Below are positions 47,731 to 61,540 of a stretch of DNA of 64,000 bases, piece by piece. The DNA comes from Pyxicephalus adspersus (taxonomy: Eukaryota > Chordata > Amphibia > Anura > Pyxicephalidae): contig NC_092858.1 of the NCBI RefSeq assembly GCF_032062135.1, positions 120,913,931-120,977,930 on the forward strand, read 5' to 3'. Numbering within the stretch: the stretch's first letter is position 1; each line of letters starts with the position of its first letter. The notes under the pieces are model-generated. The model was not told where the DNA came from and made no database searches. It saw nothing but the letters and a program-made list of their open reading frames with translations. The position numbers were made by a program, and so were the translations under genes.

Positions 47731-50700
47731 CTATAAAAAACAATATTGCAATTTGTTAAAAAAATAGATGACAAGTTATCACAAATTACCATAAAATATA
47801 CAAACATAGGTAGTTCTAATTCAAACTATGTACAAGTTTAAAACATTGAGAATGAATTCTTTACCACAAAATATTCTTTAAAATCCTTAACCGTATTTTC
47901 TGTTTTCTTTGGAAATGTACAGAGGACAAACTTAATTTTCCCATTCTCCAAAGAGCAAAATACTCTAATGGGCATGAATTTCAGCTTTTCTCCTTTACAT
48001 TGCTGATCACATTAGGTACCTAATTTGTTGGCCTACCCTTTCTTCTTTACCTTTTTAACTGCCAACACCGCTTAGAACTAGTTGGTATTTCTTGATGGGA
48101 GACCAAAATGCTTCTCCAGCCAACCTCAAAGATGGCCAATATTATTATGATGGTTTTAATTTCCATAATAGCAAATTGTTCTTACTGCCCTATACTACCA
48201 GTACTGCAGTTATTCCTATTAGGAAAAAAACTCATGTTCATGAAAACTGGTCTGTAAATGGAATAACCTTTTTTGTTATAATATAAATTACTGCTATTTG
48301 ACCCCTTATTCATAAGTAAAATTACTGCGCATAGTTTTTTAGGCTTTCTGTTTTGCTAAAAGAAGGAGATGAAAGAATGGCATCCTGCACCTTTGTGCAA
48401 AAATATTTGCTTATCCCCACTTCCTATACCTAGACACCTTTTAGGTTATAGATTTGATAGATTTCCAGCACACCCTATTTTCTTCAGTTGTCAGTTGTTT
48501 AACCTATAGACAGAAAAGCAAAGCTAGTGATGGGATTTGCTTCAACAATATCTGTTGAATTGTACACCTACTGACTTTGGTATGTTGTCCGTGTCAAAAA
48601 CAGCTCATCAAAATGCAAGGATCAATATCTTATTGTAGTCGCAATAAAGTGTTCTATAGTGTTCAAAAATTACAGAAATTTAGAACTAATGCTAGGGTAA
48701 CTATAGACATCATATGTAAACCATGTTCTTTACCTGGTGGTTGGTTTAATTTTTATGTATTATGAAAATGTTCTAAAATATTTTGAGAAGATCAAGTTTA
48801 AATTCTTATCAGAAACATGCTATAACTTTATTCTGCTCCTAAAAAAAAATTTCAACCTTTATGTGACTATTGATCATTTTACTGGTAAGCTTGAATTGGT
48901 ATGATTTTCACAGTGGTCCTAAATTAGCTCAGTGATATAGTGTATTAAAATAATTTAGCAATACATGCGCAGATGAATTGTGTGGTGGTACAGTAGAGTA
49001 GAATAATATTTATATAGATAGGGAGAGCAAAAAAGGAAGTTGTTTGTGTCTGAAAGGCTTTTTTTTAAACCTGAGATTGAATGCTCGCTCGTACATAATT
49101 TAGTCTATGACATCACTGTTTCCTGATACAGTAATGGGGGAATCCTCACTTGAACAAAGTTGACTCAACAGAATAAATAGCGTCCAATTGATGTACTATA
49201 TATTAGCTGTTCCTTCAACAGGAAGTCAGAAAGTCTGAAAGACTTGATTTCATGATATTTTGTCTTAGTCAACTTATTTTGGATTTCTTCAGGTACGCCT
49301 GATGTGACATACTCAAATGAATTTCACAAGCTGTTTTGCATTACAAATATTCCTTTGAAATATATTTGTTTAGGGTAAATGAATAAAGGTTAATTGTCAC
49401 TTCCTAGTAAAACAAAACGTGTATCAGCAGGATTGTGTCTCATTCAGTAAGATAGCTCCACAGCTGAGATCTGATACCCACATAACTTATTTCCCCTGGA
49501 CTGCATGTCATGTCTGAATGGCATCACATTCTTTTGACAGAAAACTCCTTTTCATCTTTCTCTGTGGCCCGCCTTATCTCCCTCCAGCAACTGGAAGAGT
49601 GAAAGGATTAAATAGCCATTAAAACTGTCCCCGTGGGCTACACGCTACAAGGAGGATGATTTGAAAAAATCAACTTTTCCTTAGCAAAGTGATCTTTCAT
49701 TGATCTTCACTGTTGTCTTCAACCTTTTTCTGTCATCAGTTTCATAAGTTCAACTTATCAATTGATCCCTCCATTTCAGAACATATGGTCCTATTGCTTT
49801 TACTTACAAAGCTAGCATATCTTTAGGAAATTCAAACTGTGACATAGCTACACATATAGTCTGCTGCTAAGTATTTAGTGTCAGGACCATATCAAAGGAA
49901 TTGCTCACAAGATTGTGATGCATTTTGTACATGTAAAGAAACCTGTACTGAAAACATTTGCTAAACATTTCTTTCAAACTTACTTCTTTGTAAGAGAACT
50001 GTTTGTGATTGGTGAAAATCCAATACAGCTATTCGTTATTGTTTACTATTGGGGATAATCATTTTAATGTAACTGACCTGAAACAAATATGCACATACAG
50101 AGTGCCAAATTCTCTGATTTCCCTAGCTTAAAGCAGTGGCTCATAATGAGACCATTACATTTTCTGAAGCAATGAAAACAGTTGTATTATTCTGAGTACC
50201 GGTTTGCTTTTATCATGGGGCATACAAATGGATATAACTGTGGTCTTTAACATTAAAGAGAACCCCCAATCAATTAGTCATTATGTAAACTGGATAGAGA
50301 GAACCAGGCTCCTGGGTGCTACCATACATTTTTGCTGAATAAAAGGGGCTAGAGAAGAGAAGGATTAGAATTTTACAGTGGAGAGATTTTGTGTTTAGTG
50401 AAAAGATTGTTCCCAGGACAAGAATAGAGGAAACCTCACAGCTTCTTTTGGTGTCCATTTTCCCTGCAGATTTCCCTTTTACTTTCTGGTGAAATGTTGT
50501 CCCCAGAACAGAAAATGAGGGGAAATCTTTCCTATGTTCTTTTATGGAAATAAACACTTGCAATTACTGTTGTCGGAAATGATCTTCCAGATGACAACTA
50601 CCATTATTTTGGGTGTCACAAATCTATAGACCCTTTAGCTTGTCATACACTAGTCCGAGTTACTGCCAGGTACTGCTTAATAAGGGTAGGATGCATGAAA

Positions 50701-51431
50701 TCAGACTGAATATTACTGTTTTTGGAAAGATTGCAGAATTGACCCCAACAACCAACATTGCTTTCTGATTAGTAACCATCAAAAACAACAAAATACATCT
50801 AGTATTTAGAAACTAATTGCAACTGAAAGTATTAGTATTTAGCCTTTTCCGATTTTTTATATATCTTATGCCAAATCTTTCTTTTTTATTTTTGGATAGG
50901 CTAGGGGAAGATTAAAAGCACTATATATATATATATAAAATTTTATTTTTTTAAATAGGTCTAATAGGAAGATTTCCCTTCAGTTTGTGTCCAATAGGCT
51001 GGATTACTGTTGGATTTTAGAAAGTATTTATAACAACAAGTGCCCCCTAAATTTTGGCGTATCTTTAAATCCTTACCAAGCATACCTAGGTTTCTTAAAG
51101 TTTACAGTGCACTAAACTTGCCATGTCAATGTTTTCTTGCTTTTTTGTCAGATTTATTGGGTAAATAACTCATGTAAAATGATCAAACAGAAAAAAAACA
51201 TAAGTAATAAAACACACATAAAAGTGATATAGATTGCATGCCTGAAGTACCAAAGCAGATTTTAACTGATTACTTTCAACAGAGGAAACATCAGACAATT
51301 TAATGTTTTGGCTGCTAAAAGATCAAACAAGACAGCTATGTTTTGCATGTGACTGCAGTAGCTTTTAGCTGGAGGGCATATAGCTCTTTATGAAACTGTT
51401 TCTTTACCAAAGCTAGACAAATGATCTTTAC
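47731..51431 (-). other. WNT2B intron 4
   Basis: Spliced intron between exons 4 and 5 with GT-AG ends. Apart from a short 5S rRNA-like remnant near 48.08 kb and a short AT run at about 50921-50937, I see no recognisable repeat or coding signal. Confidence 0.7.
48070..48106 (+). ncRNA. Possible 5S rRNA-like remnant
   Basis: ctagttggtatttcttgatg followed by ggagacc resembles the internal-control-region end of vertebrate 5S rRNA (…ggttagtacttggatgggagacc…). Only ~30 bases match with two or more gaps, so it may be a worn 5S-derived SINE or chance. Not a functional 5S gene. Confidence 0.25.
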
Positions 51432-51696
51432 CTGCATACTTGTCCATCACACAGTAATCAGGAGAATTCTCAAAGTAGACAAGGTCCTTTTTTGTGGGTT
51501 TTCTGAAGTCTTGATTGGCTACTGTGAAGCTAGTACCATCTTGATTCATGGTGACCTGAATTGCCCCGTTGTATTTCCTTCTGAGATAGTCCCCTGTTTT
51601 TCGAAAATCTGACATGGCTCGCCAACAAGTCCTTAATGTGCATGACCCACTGACCCCATGGCACTTACATTCAAGCTTCATAAAACGTTTTACTGC
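51432..51696 (-). CDS. WNT2B: WNT2B coding exon 4 (lipidation-site exon)
   Basis: Opens with [19 protein letters not shown]. The serine between V and G in CHGVSGSC (codon at about 51649-51651) is the residue that carries palmitoleate in Wnt proteins; the lipid is added by Porcupine and is needed for Frizzled binding. The exon continues with [19 protein letters not shown] and [19 protein letters not shown]. The acceptor is tcctgcag and the donor is gtaaag. At 265 bp (88 codons + 1) it splits a glycine codon with exon 5. The intron to exon 3 is 3,708 bp and the intron to exon 5 is 3,701 bp. The cysteine pattern appears complete. Confidence 0.96.
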
Positions 51697-54600
51697 CTGC
51701 AGGAAAAAGGATAGGCATTACTATGTAACTTGTACATAAAACAACAGCTTTTAAAGTACGTATTACTTATCCAGTACTATACTATTCCAAATGTCATCTC
51801 ATTAAAGCAAGTGACCATACACAAGAAAAAAATAAAACTTCAAAACTATTATTCTGTATAAAAAAATCAATCGACAAGGCACAGTTTAGTTTGCCTTAAC
51901 AAAACCCTTCCTACCATCTTTTTGTTTCAAGCTTTATAAGATGTAGATAGATTGGCTTTAAAATGTTGGTATGAATGGTGAAAAAGGATCTTATTGTAAT
52001 TTATAAACTTAAATTTACACTAAGACCCTTTTCTGTCATTCATTTTCTTAATTTTCTCTCCCTGTAATCAATGATTTTTTTTACACCTATGTACTAATAC
52101 TAAGTCTCATTTATGGGGCAGCCTGCATAAACTGTATTTCATTATATAATTATGTCATGGTAAAGTTTTTATAAAAAAATAAAGTATTATACCCTCAAAA
52201 ATAAACGTTGGGCAACTATGCATGAAAGCTATTTGATATATAAATCCATGACTGATGATCCATGTATGTGAAGTGTAAGCCAGTTTATTTAGATTTGTGT
52301 CCATTCAAAAACAGTACTTCTGTTGTTAAAACACTAGTTACCTGTAAAGAATACTGTAAGGAAAAGTCTAGATACAGCACATCCACTGCCCCCTCTTGTT
52401 CCAAGTTTCTGCATATTTTCTCACAAAAAAGGAGGTTTATTCGCCAACATCTGTCTTTCATAAATTTTTGCTGGCTATCACCTATGATAATATTTTCTAT
52501 CCTATATTCTTGCATGTGGCAATTTTACCAACCCTGCAAACATCTTTCCTACACTAGAGGTTAAACGTAAGGTAGAGATATCAGGTAAAGGGCAACATTT
52601 ATTTTACACCATTCCATTAGTGGTTAGTCAGTTTAAGAGCTTCTAAAAACAGAAAAAATGACTTAGAAAGTGAGGATATATGGATTTAACACATGTGATC
52701 CATATGCTTTTTTTCTAAGTGATCTTGTCTATTTTTTTTTTTTGGATACATCCTTGTAAGACTAATGAGGTTTATTGTAATCAAATCTGTCTGTACCATG
52801 CAAATACTGAATGAGCAACTTTTTGTACCTTTGTATAAACCTTTAGAATACTTTGCTTAGCATGTCCCAGAATTTGGTGGACTACTGGAATATTTGCTTG
52901 AAAATATTTATGCTGTATTTCTTTGTATAGGAGCTCAAATATATTAGTTAGGGGTCACAATTCAAAGAGGGCTTTGACAAGGAAGTTTGGGTTCCACACA
53001 TATTTATAAATGTATGCTAAAACCTCTGTTTTCAATGCAAACTGATGAGGAAATGTGATTTGTTTTTCTGTTAGAAAGCTAATTAGTATGCAGTGAAGAA
53101 GTGTTTGTATTGTTTATTGTATGAATAGCCCTTTCTATGTACACCTTGCTAAAAAAAAAAACTAGTCCAAAATTATCTTTATAACAAAGAAAAGCCACGA
53201 AAATGAGGGGATCCAAGGCAAAACTGGGGGGGATTCACTAGTGTTAGCGGTGTAGCGAGTGTGATCATATTGCTGCTCTTTGACAATTTGCTGTATAACA
53301 ATGGATGTCTGTGGTTTTTTTTTTTTTTGTCTTGTCTGATTGAGGCCCCTGACATATGACAACTATATGGTAAAGGTAAGCTGAATGAAGATTGAAGATG
53401 AATGTGTATTCACTCCTAAATTCTGCCTGATTACCATGGTCAATACCCAGCTTTTGTAGCCTGGACAGTTATTACAGCACCAAATGTGTGTATGCCGAGA
53501 CTTTAAGATGTACACAACACTGGTAACTTTCTAAACCATGTGCAGAACTGTATTGCACATAGTAGTTCCAGCCTCTTGAGACAATACAGCGATCTTTATC
53601 TCTAATTGGAAAAAGGTAAGCAAATGCACCATAGGTGTGAAAGAGGCATGGTACCTTGTTTTAACCTTTGGGCAAAAAAAACTGTATACATGAGCTGTAT
53701 GAATATGTTGAAGCAAATGGGGACTGGTCCAGTCTTGTGAGTGGTAGTACTGTTCTAGGCGGTATAGTAAACTATAGATGCTTCAATTTTGCGACCTAAG
53801 CAGCACCCTTGATCAACCTGAACAATGGGAAGAATGCTACCATAAGCGTCCCCCTGGAGAAAAAAACTTTTAAAGCCTGGCTTTCTATGGAGTTTGTGAG
53901 GCTATTTTGTCACAGATGATGAGTGGAAGAAAGCACCTTGTAGCCTATTCAAACTAAAAGCTGATGTTGGTCAAATATAAATAAAAATGTACTGCATAAA
54001 TGTCTGGATATTTAAATGGGCACTGAACGCTTTGCTATACTAACTTCTGGAGACTAGGTAGAAGTAATGAAACAATCCACAGGTCTAAGCAGAACCATAA
54101 TGTCTCATAACATTATATAGACAATATCATTTTGTAATTTCATCCACAGGGCTGAAAAAAACTGAAGTTGGAAAACTGTATGCCTTAAGGAGTTATAATT
54201 GGAAAAGTTGTGATTAGACAGTAAATATACCTTTTGCATAATCTTTGAGCCTTTGTGGTGTGATGGTGAGCTATGAAGATATGCTTATAATTGCAAATTA
54301 ATGGCTGTTGCAGATGTACATCAGCACCTATGTCTAGGTTGTAAAGAATTGGCATTTGAATGTTGGCAGTTGCTTACTTTATTTGGATGGACTAGTATAT
54401 ACACTATAAAAATTAATGAGTTTACTCATTAAAACTAATAATTTAAAGAGTCACATACATATGTGAGTTTCAGTAATTACCTGTATTAAATTGCATAGAT
54501 TAAATAATGTATATATACTGGACAACTAATCATTTGAGGTGTTTCAGACTGAACTCAATGCGATAGAAATGTTTCTTTTTTCTTTCCATTTATGTTATTT

Positions 54601-55404
54601 TTTAATTGGCTATTTGGTACAGTTCACTGCTCAAGGTATAATCTTTTTTACTTGTTCAGCTAAGGTAAAGAGTACATTAACTCTTGTTTTAATCATTCTT
54701 GACGTTAACTACAACACCTTGTCATATAGCACCAGATTATAAAAAATTTATTTATATATGTAATGGATCTTTCCACACAGCACTAACTAAAACTATAAAT
54801 TGCTCTGGTAACCCTTAGTAATTAGTAAAACTATAAATGACAACACCATTGTATTAGGAAGGCCAGGAATCTAAAATATCCAATTTACAGCTGAAGCTAC
54901 AATATGGGCATATGAATTCTGGCAGATTAATGTCTCCCATAACCCCCCTCCTCTTTAGATGTTATCTTATGACTCCCTTTGAAACGATAACTGTTTATTC
55001 TCTTTAAGCTAGAGAACAATAAATTACCTAGCATGGAAATATATTTATGGCACAAAATATTTCTGCTGTAACCTCCAGTGGTTTCTGTCCAAACAGCATT
55101 AATAGCTTTAAAAAAGGTTAGATCTGTTCTCCCCAATTTGGGACACATGGACACATCTGGAACAGGGAAGGGGTTAGGTTTCGTTCTGTTCTATTTTTTT
55201 TGTTTTATTGTGTTAGTGGAGAGAAACTACAAGTTTGATGAGCCATTTGGTTTAATTCCTAGATAAATCGCTTAAAGAACATCTTAAACACTATTGATTT
55301 GATCACACAAGATGATTTATCTGTTTGGTGAAACATTCCTGATCATTGTTTATGTTGGGAATATAATGTTCCTGTAAAAGAATTAAAGGTTTAGGGTAAC
55401 TTAC
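51697..55404 (-). other. WNT2B intron 3
   Basis: Intron between exons 3 and 4 with GT-AG ends. AT-rich, with short poly-T and poly-A runs. No transposon protein or structured repeat is recognised. Confidence 0.7.
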
Positions 55405-55682
55405 CATCCTTCCACAGCGGTTATTGTGCAGGTTCATTAAGGCCCGTGCATCCCTTACTCTTCTCTCCTTAAAATCCACAAAATCCTTGGCAAACTCAAT
55501 CCCAAAATCGATGTTGTCACTACATCCTCCCCAGTCAAATTCTCCTTTTTTGTCTTTCGATCGCCCCCGCTTTTTTGGGTCACAACTGCAGGATTTCAGT
55601 TCACCTTGACTGCACGCTCTAGTAATGGCATAAACCATACCAGCATAGGAGATGGCATAGACAAATGCTGCTTCTCGACTAC
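55405..55682 (-). CDS. WNT2B: WNT2B coding exon 3
   Basis: Continues the Wnt domain. After two bases finishing a serine codon it reads [14 protein letters not shown], then the conserved [24 protein letters not shown] and [14 protein letters not shown] motifs, ending at a methionine codon. The acceptor is ttctag and the donor is gtaagt. At 278 bp (2 + 92 codons) it leaves phase 0 for exon 4. The segment between SCSCDP and FDWGG is lysine/arginine-rich ([12 protein letters not shown]) and looks intermediate between the WNT2 and WNT2B paralogues. No stop codon or frameshift is seen. Intron 2, upstream on the minus strand, is 6,942 bp (55683-62624). Confidence 0.95.
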
Positions 55683-57860
55683 CTAGAAATAGGAAAATAT
55701 AAATATTTTTATACAATGAGATCTTTCCATTAACTAAATAAAAAAACACAAGGGAAGCTGTAGGTTCAACAATTTGGGTACAATTATTTTGGCTTAGAAG
55801 CACAAATATCTTGCTGCTAATGATCATTATGTACATACCAGCCTATAGCCATCCCAGCAGGTGGTGGATTTGTACAGGTTAAAAAAGTTACGAAAAGTTT
55901 TTTAGACCAAGAGTGCTATGGTATGTTACAATTTATTAATATAAATTCTTATTGGCAGATTCTACAAACACAACTATGAATTAAAAAAAACACAGAATAA
56001 TGGGGTTTACCTTCTTTTGGACTGTTAGTTTTCAAATTTTTTTTTATCAACAATTAAAAGTAAAATCAGAGAAACATTAAAAGACCAATTTACAAAAAGG
56101 TGTTAGGAGTATTTAAACCAGTAAATGGTGTGAATATTCAATCCAAATATCTAACTTATTTGGAGAGAACCTTAACCTTATACCTAGGCAGACAATTTGT
56201 GAATGCAGGCTAAATTCCTATTATAAGAAGAAGAGAGAGATTAGAAACAGGTAATGGAAACATCTGCTCTATAAAGGAAATATATGTTAGAATAGTAATA
56301 GGGGTACATATTCAGTAGGAGTCCACACTAGACAAATGTGAAATAGGTTCTCTGGAGTGTAGTAATATGTCCTTTTTGGTCTGACATTATAGGTTTCACA
56401 TAAACATGTTCTGCTGACAGAACAGTTATATAATGACCATAAGGATATTAACTTTTGCAGCTGGATACTACTGGTTTGTACTTAATGTATTTTAATAATT
56501 TTCAAATATGTGGTCATATACAATATTTCTCTCCTGAATATAATGCAATGCAGCTGTGGAGCATCTTACTATCTTCTCCTGGGGAGATTCACTCAACTGA
56601 TAGGCTTTTATCTTCTACCACTGAACATCCTCAGGAATAACATATCTCAAACGCCCCATAAATCAGTTTAAATAATGTAAATACCAACCTTGTCATGGAA
56701 GTGGTTTAATGGTTTAAAAAATGCGTTGTTTAATTCAAAGATATTTTTAAAAGTTTTAAAGACTTGTGAAATAGCAATACATTAGAAACATGAGGACATC
56801 AAAACCACCTGTCAAGACCAAGAACTGCATTTAGGACCCTATGTTTTAGAACTATGCATTTCTCCAGGAAATTAAAATTCTAACCGATAGGAGAGATCAG
56901 TTAACAGCATGTTTGAAGACAATCTAAAATATTTAACAGGCACACAAACCACTGGGGAGAACTTGTTGACAAGTCCTATAAATCTGATACATGGATTCCC
57001 ATTACCCACCCACTTATTTTTTCCATTACACCATAAAACACTCCCCGTTATGTCACTGAAAGAAAAAGGGGTGGCTCTACATATGGGATGCGCTGGCACA
57101 GACTGGCTTTGACTGCACATGAATGTCATAAAACAAAGCAAAATGTGTTCAAAGTTGTAGCATAATTTTTAGTATACTTGATTGATAATTAGCTTCCCCT
57201 ACAACTTTTTTTGCAATATTTAAACAGCTATTGGCATCAATTGAGCATCAATAATATGTTTGACTTCATAATCATAGCAATATCGGACATTCTGTGCTTT
57301 TGTAGCAGAACCATACCTAAGGACAGTGAAATATCTAGCTGCTGCCTTGACCTCCACCCTTTGCTCTTCCCACATTCTGTTCATTGCCAGGAGCTAAAGA
57401 AAATATCTAGTATACTGTATCTGTATTTGAATGATCACAAACTACTAGCTTACACAGGACAAAAAATAGTAATATACAATATGCATTTTCACTGTAGCAA
57501 TTATCTGGCAGTGCACAGGGTGGCAACTAAGGGCATGAACTGAGAACCAGGAACAGATAGTTGTCACCCCATAATGTAAAAAATGTCTGAACAACATATA
57601 TATTATTCTCTATATTCCTTTTTATTTCATAATTTATCACCCACTTCAAGCTTTAGGCTTTGAGATGAAAATGAAACTGTATTGTATATATTACTGGGCT
57701 CTCAAGAAATGCATAAAATCATAAAATAAAAGTAACATAAAATCTGGCATTAGCTGAATTCCCTAATTAGGTTCATTTCAACATATATTTAGGTGTCCTA
57801 TTGTACCTCAAAAGATCCTAATCAGAATAAGTTAATTAAAGCTTAAACTATACTTTAGAT

Positions 57861-58238
57861 CAGGGGTTGGCAAACTTTTATGGCCATTAGGCCATTTCAG
57901 GGGTGGGCGGGAGCACACTAGGCCGGACTCTGAGTCCTGCCTTAATGCCCCCCCCCCACCAGAGAATGCCCCCTGAAGTGATATCCCTCTCCTCCGTATG
58001 CATTGTGCAGGAAAGGGATTTACCTTTAGGGAGCATTCCCTATTTACCGCCGGGTGCAGTAAATAGGGGAGCAACAGCAAGGAGGCGGCAAGGGATCTCT
58101 GGCGGCTCCGGCTCGGGTAGTTCCTAACGCCCCCTGGCAGATCTGGACGGCAACCCTCGGCTACGAAATCACATTAGGCCGGAACGAACTACCGGCCAGG
58201 CCGTATCTAGCCTAAAGGTCTGAGTATGTAGACCCCTG
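57861..58238. mobile_element. GC-rich hAT MITE (family E), copy 2, in WNT2B intron 2
   Basis: Begins caggggttggcaaacttt and ends gagtatgtagacccctg. Flanked by a perfect 8-bp target duplication ctttagat (57853-57860 and 58239-58246), diagnostic of hAT. The interior matches the reverse complement of 43919-44326 (cggccaggccgtatctagcc, taacgccccctggcagatct, agcattccctatttaccgcc). The perfect duplication suggests a more recent insertion than copy 1. Confidence 0.88.
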
Positions 58239-58315
58239 CTTTAGATCATACCCATGGTAAGGGGCATGGCCACTTACTCATGGGTCCTTGTTAATTTAGT
58301 AACAGGATCTTGGTT

Positions 58316-58543
58316 GGCAGAGTTCTCCAAGACTGGAGAAGACAGTCTAGACTATCATGGAAGAACCTAGGTGATGCAGCAAATGGATTTCTTAAAAAAA
58401 CATTTTCTGTTAGTTGGCAAATATTTTCAATTCTGGACCAGATCCATTCAAGGTTTGCCAGATCACCACATTCTCCCATGATAGCGCAAGTCTTGCAGAA
58501 TGTTGTCTCTACAGTCTTCGGAGAGATTTAATAAATCAGGCCC
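58316..58543. mobile_element. Palindromic MITE copy 3, in WNT2B intron 2
   Basis: ggcagagttctccaagactg gagaagaca at the left; the right end gagatttaataaatcaggcc is intact, while the left terminal ~15 bases are eroded. The centre keeps gttggcaaatattttcaatt and ctggaccagatccattcaag as in the other copies. Lies 78 bp from the hAT MITE. Confidence 0.75.
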
Positions 58544-60117
58544 ATTATCTTATTTATACCATTTGTATCATTTGTCAAAATCCCTGTAACTAAGTTTTGC
58601 TTTCACAATGGAACCCAAAGAGCTCTGTGGGATAGTAAAGAAACAGTACAACATTAGTCTACTACCTTGATGACTTATCTAGTAAACTTTGAACTTTAGT
58701 TGAACTATATATTTTCTACCCAACTGAAACAATATTTTTTAAAACTGAATATCTTCATTCAAGAAAATATCTACAAAGTTCCTGTACGTTCCAAATAAAT
58801 ATATGCGAGTATTGCATATGAACATTCCAAAATAAAAGACTTAATTTTAATCTTAACAGAAACTGACTCATGTTTTGATTTTTTTTTTTTCGAGAAAGCT
58901 TTCTGGAGTTCCTTAGAGTTTGAGATTTCAACATATTTTCTTAGAGACAGTTCCTCTACCATACAAATACCAGATGCTTTCCTCAAGTCTTTGTCCAAAT
59001 ATTTATGTATCCAATTACTGCTTGGATATTTCACTGTTGGGTTGGGACATCTTCAACGTACACTACTTCTCTGTGCTGCAATAAGCAGGGATGGCTACTT
59101 GATTCATTTATGTTACAAGTAAATGTATAACAGGATACCAGAGAAAGGGGTAAGAACATGCACCTGTTTACAGGAAACAGACCCCTCTCCACTGACAGTC
59201 TCAATCTTTCTTAGGAAAATGTCTGCTACCACTCTCTGATTATTGTTTAGTTAAGGAGCAGTAACCAAGAACAAACAGTACTTTTTTATACTTTAAACCT
59301 CACAAATCAGTTGCAGATATTTTAAAATAATCAAAGAGATTAAAAAATAAAACTTTAAAAAAAGAAAAGACTTAAAATGATGATGTATGCCATCACGTAC
59401 TAAGACTGTTTGTAGCACTTTACTACAGGTTTGTGGGAATGTTAACAAAAAGAATAACATACCAGTTATATCTAAAACTAAACAAGTTAAATCCATATAA
59501 AAGTAGTAATCACACTCACCATATACCAGGCAAAGGCAATATAGCTAATTAGTCTATGCTCCCTCCAAAGGCAGTGGACAGATATAAAGTCAAAGCATAG
59601 ACCTGATTAAGGAAGCTTTTTCATCCGCTACATATAAATGGGCTCAGATAATCATCTAATTGTGGTGAGGTCCCTTCTTCTAGAAATCTGAGCCCGGCAG
59701 GGCAGTTATATATTTTGACTTCCATGTTCCTATTAGTTTGTCCATGGTTTACAGCAAGGGAGGAATTCCAGCTCTAAGATCTAAATCTAAGACTTCCCAA
59801 AGAAGAGAAGTTTCATGATGCAGACTTAAGGAAAAAAGGAAGGTAGAGCTGAGAAACTTTCCTTACTTTGCTGGGAGATATTTTGGCAGTGGTGTTTATG
59901 TATTTAATGCCAGTCATTGAGATCTCCAAAATGTTCTTGAAGAAGGTCTTTAAGTTGTGAATTTAGGCTGAATCACATTTCCCTAAAAAAATATTCTGAA
60001 CACTTTATTAGATACGACTGATCAATTGCTTGTTAATCCAAATATGTCAGATGAGAATGGCCAGATTGATTTGAGTTAATAGAAAGGCAACAATAACTCA
60101 ATGCACCACTTGTCAGG
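58544..60117 (-). other. Part of WNT2B intron 2, no feature recognised
   Basis: AT-rich intron sequence with a short T run at 58880-58890. No coding or repeat call. Confidence 0.5.
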
Positions 60118-60725
60118 CCTTGAAGCAGATGGGCTACAGCACCAGGAGATCACATTGGGTGCCACTCCTGTCAGCTCAGAACAGGCACCTAAGGATACCA
60201 TTTACAAAGGGTCACCAAAAATGGAAAAGAGAAGCATTCTCTAGTCCAATGATTCTCATTTTCTGCTGCAAAATTTTGATGGTGGAGTCAGAATTTAGCA
60301 ACAACAACATGAAATCATGGTCCCATCCTGCCTTGTATCAATTGTTCAGGCAATGGTGTAATGGTGTGTGAGATATTTTCCTGTATCTCTTTGAGCCCTT
60401 TTGTTCTAATTGAGCTTGTTTTAATGCCACAGTCTCCTTGGTTATTGTTGCTGATCATGTCTATTGCCTTATGAGTGCAGTGTACCATAAAGATAAAATG
60501 CCAAGTCACAAAGTTTTATTCATCTCAAAATGGTTTCTTGAACATGCCAATAAGTTCACTGTACTCAAATAGCCCCCACAGTCACCAGATCCCAATCCAA
60601 TATTTAATATGCTGGAATGGGAGAGTCACATTTTTGAATGTACAGTTGACAAATCTGCAGCAATTGCACAATGCTATCATGGCAATATAAACCCAAATCT
60701 CTGAGGAATATTTTAGAATTTCATT
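60118..60725 (+). pseudogene. Tc1/mariner-superfamily transposase pseudogene in WNT2B intron 2
   Basis: The plus strand carries a badly worn transposase C-terminal two-thirds: gatgggctacagcaccagga and tgccactcctgtcagctcag at the left, then tttctgctgcaaaattttga, aacaacatgaaatcatggtc, the central tggttattgttgctgatcat, and the PPQSPDPNP-type block at 60570-60600 (ccccacagtcaccagatccc), then gacaaatctgcagcaattgc to tctctgaggaatattttaga. These match a common frog/fish Tc1-superfamily element. It is opposite to WNT2B in orientation. Stops and frameshifts throughout; inverted repeats not recognised. Confidence 0.7.
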
Positions 60726-61540
60726 TTACTGTATAAGTACTCTCTTTAACAGAAAAATGAGGTTTAGTTGTCTTTTTTTACCTTCGAAGTTCGCTGTCAT
60801 CACTCTATATACATAAACAAAATATAGCTTCAGCAGGTGCTGAGCAGCTACTAGAGCTCATTTTTTTTTTGTTAATCACTTCTCGCATTTTATTGATGTG
60901 GCTGTTCTATTGTCTGCTACTTTCTAAACTTTCGGTAGTGTTTCAGGCTTTCTGTGCACAGCAGTTTGCTGCTCCAACCCTCAGCCCCGATGTCACCAGC
61001 TGCTGGGGAAGCCTCATGCAATCTAACTGGAAGCAAGCCTGCACACAGTCAGTGACAGCCTGCACTGGATTGTGCATTGTAAACAATCCAATTATGTGAA
61101 GTGTTTAAACTTTGTATTTAGCTGTTTGCCTTAGGTTTTACTTTCTACCATCTTTTAATGGATTCTGGCAGTAAACAGCACTCCTTTTTGTAACAACAAA
61201 TGAGCTCATGAGCCTACGTACATCTTATCCATTTGGTACATTATTAAAGAATAAATTTGTTGCTTTTGTGGGATTGGATAACTTATTGTCCTTTGCTAAC
61301 ACTTTGCCTTCCTTAACAATATGAATATTGGGGCTTTACTTTATGTTATTATTCCTTATAGTCATACTGGGCTGAGTTTTCAAAATCGACTCATTAATGC
61401 CAGCTTGGACAACTGAGCTTTTTTAGTTTACCATGTCTACTATAGATTTTTCATTATATCATAAAAAGTTGGCCAAAACACATTAACGCACAATAATTAC
61501 AATAAATGTACAAGATCTGTACAATGGGCCTACCAAGTCC

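Noticed and set aside
54927..55154. 75-codon minus-strand frame in WNT2B intron 3 that looked like a LINE remnant
   Set aside because: No reverse transcriptase or endonuclease motif could be confirmed.
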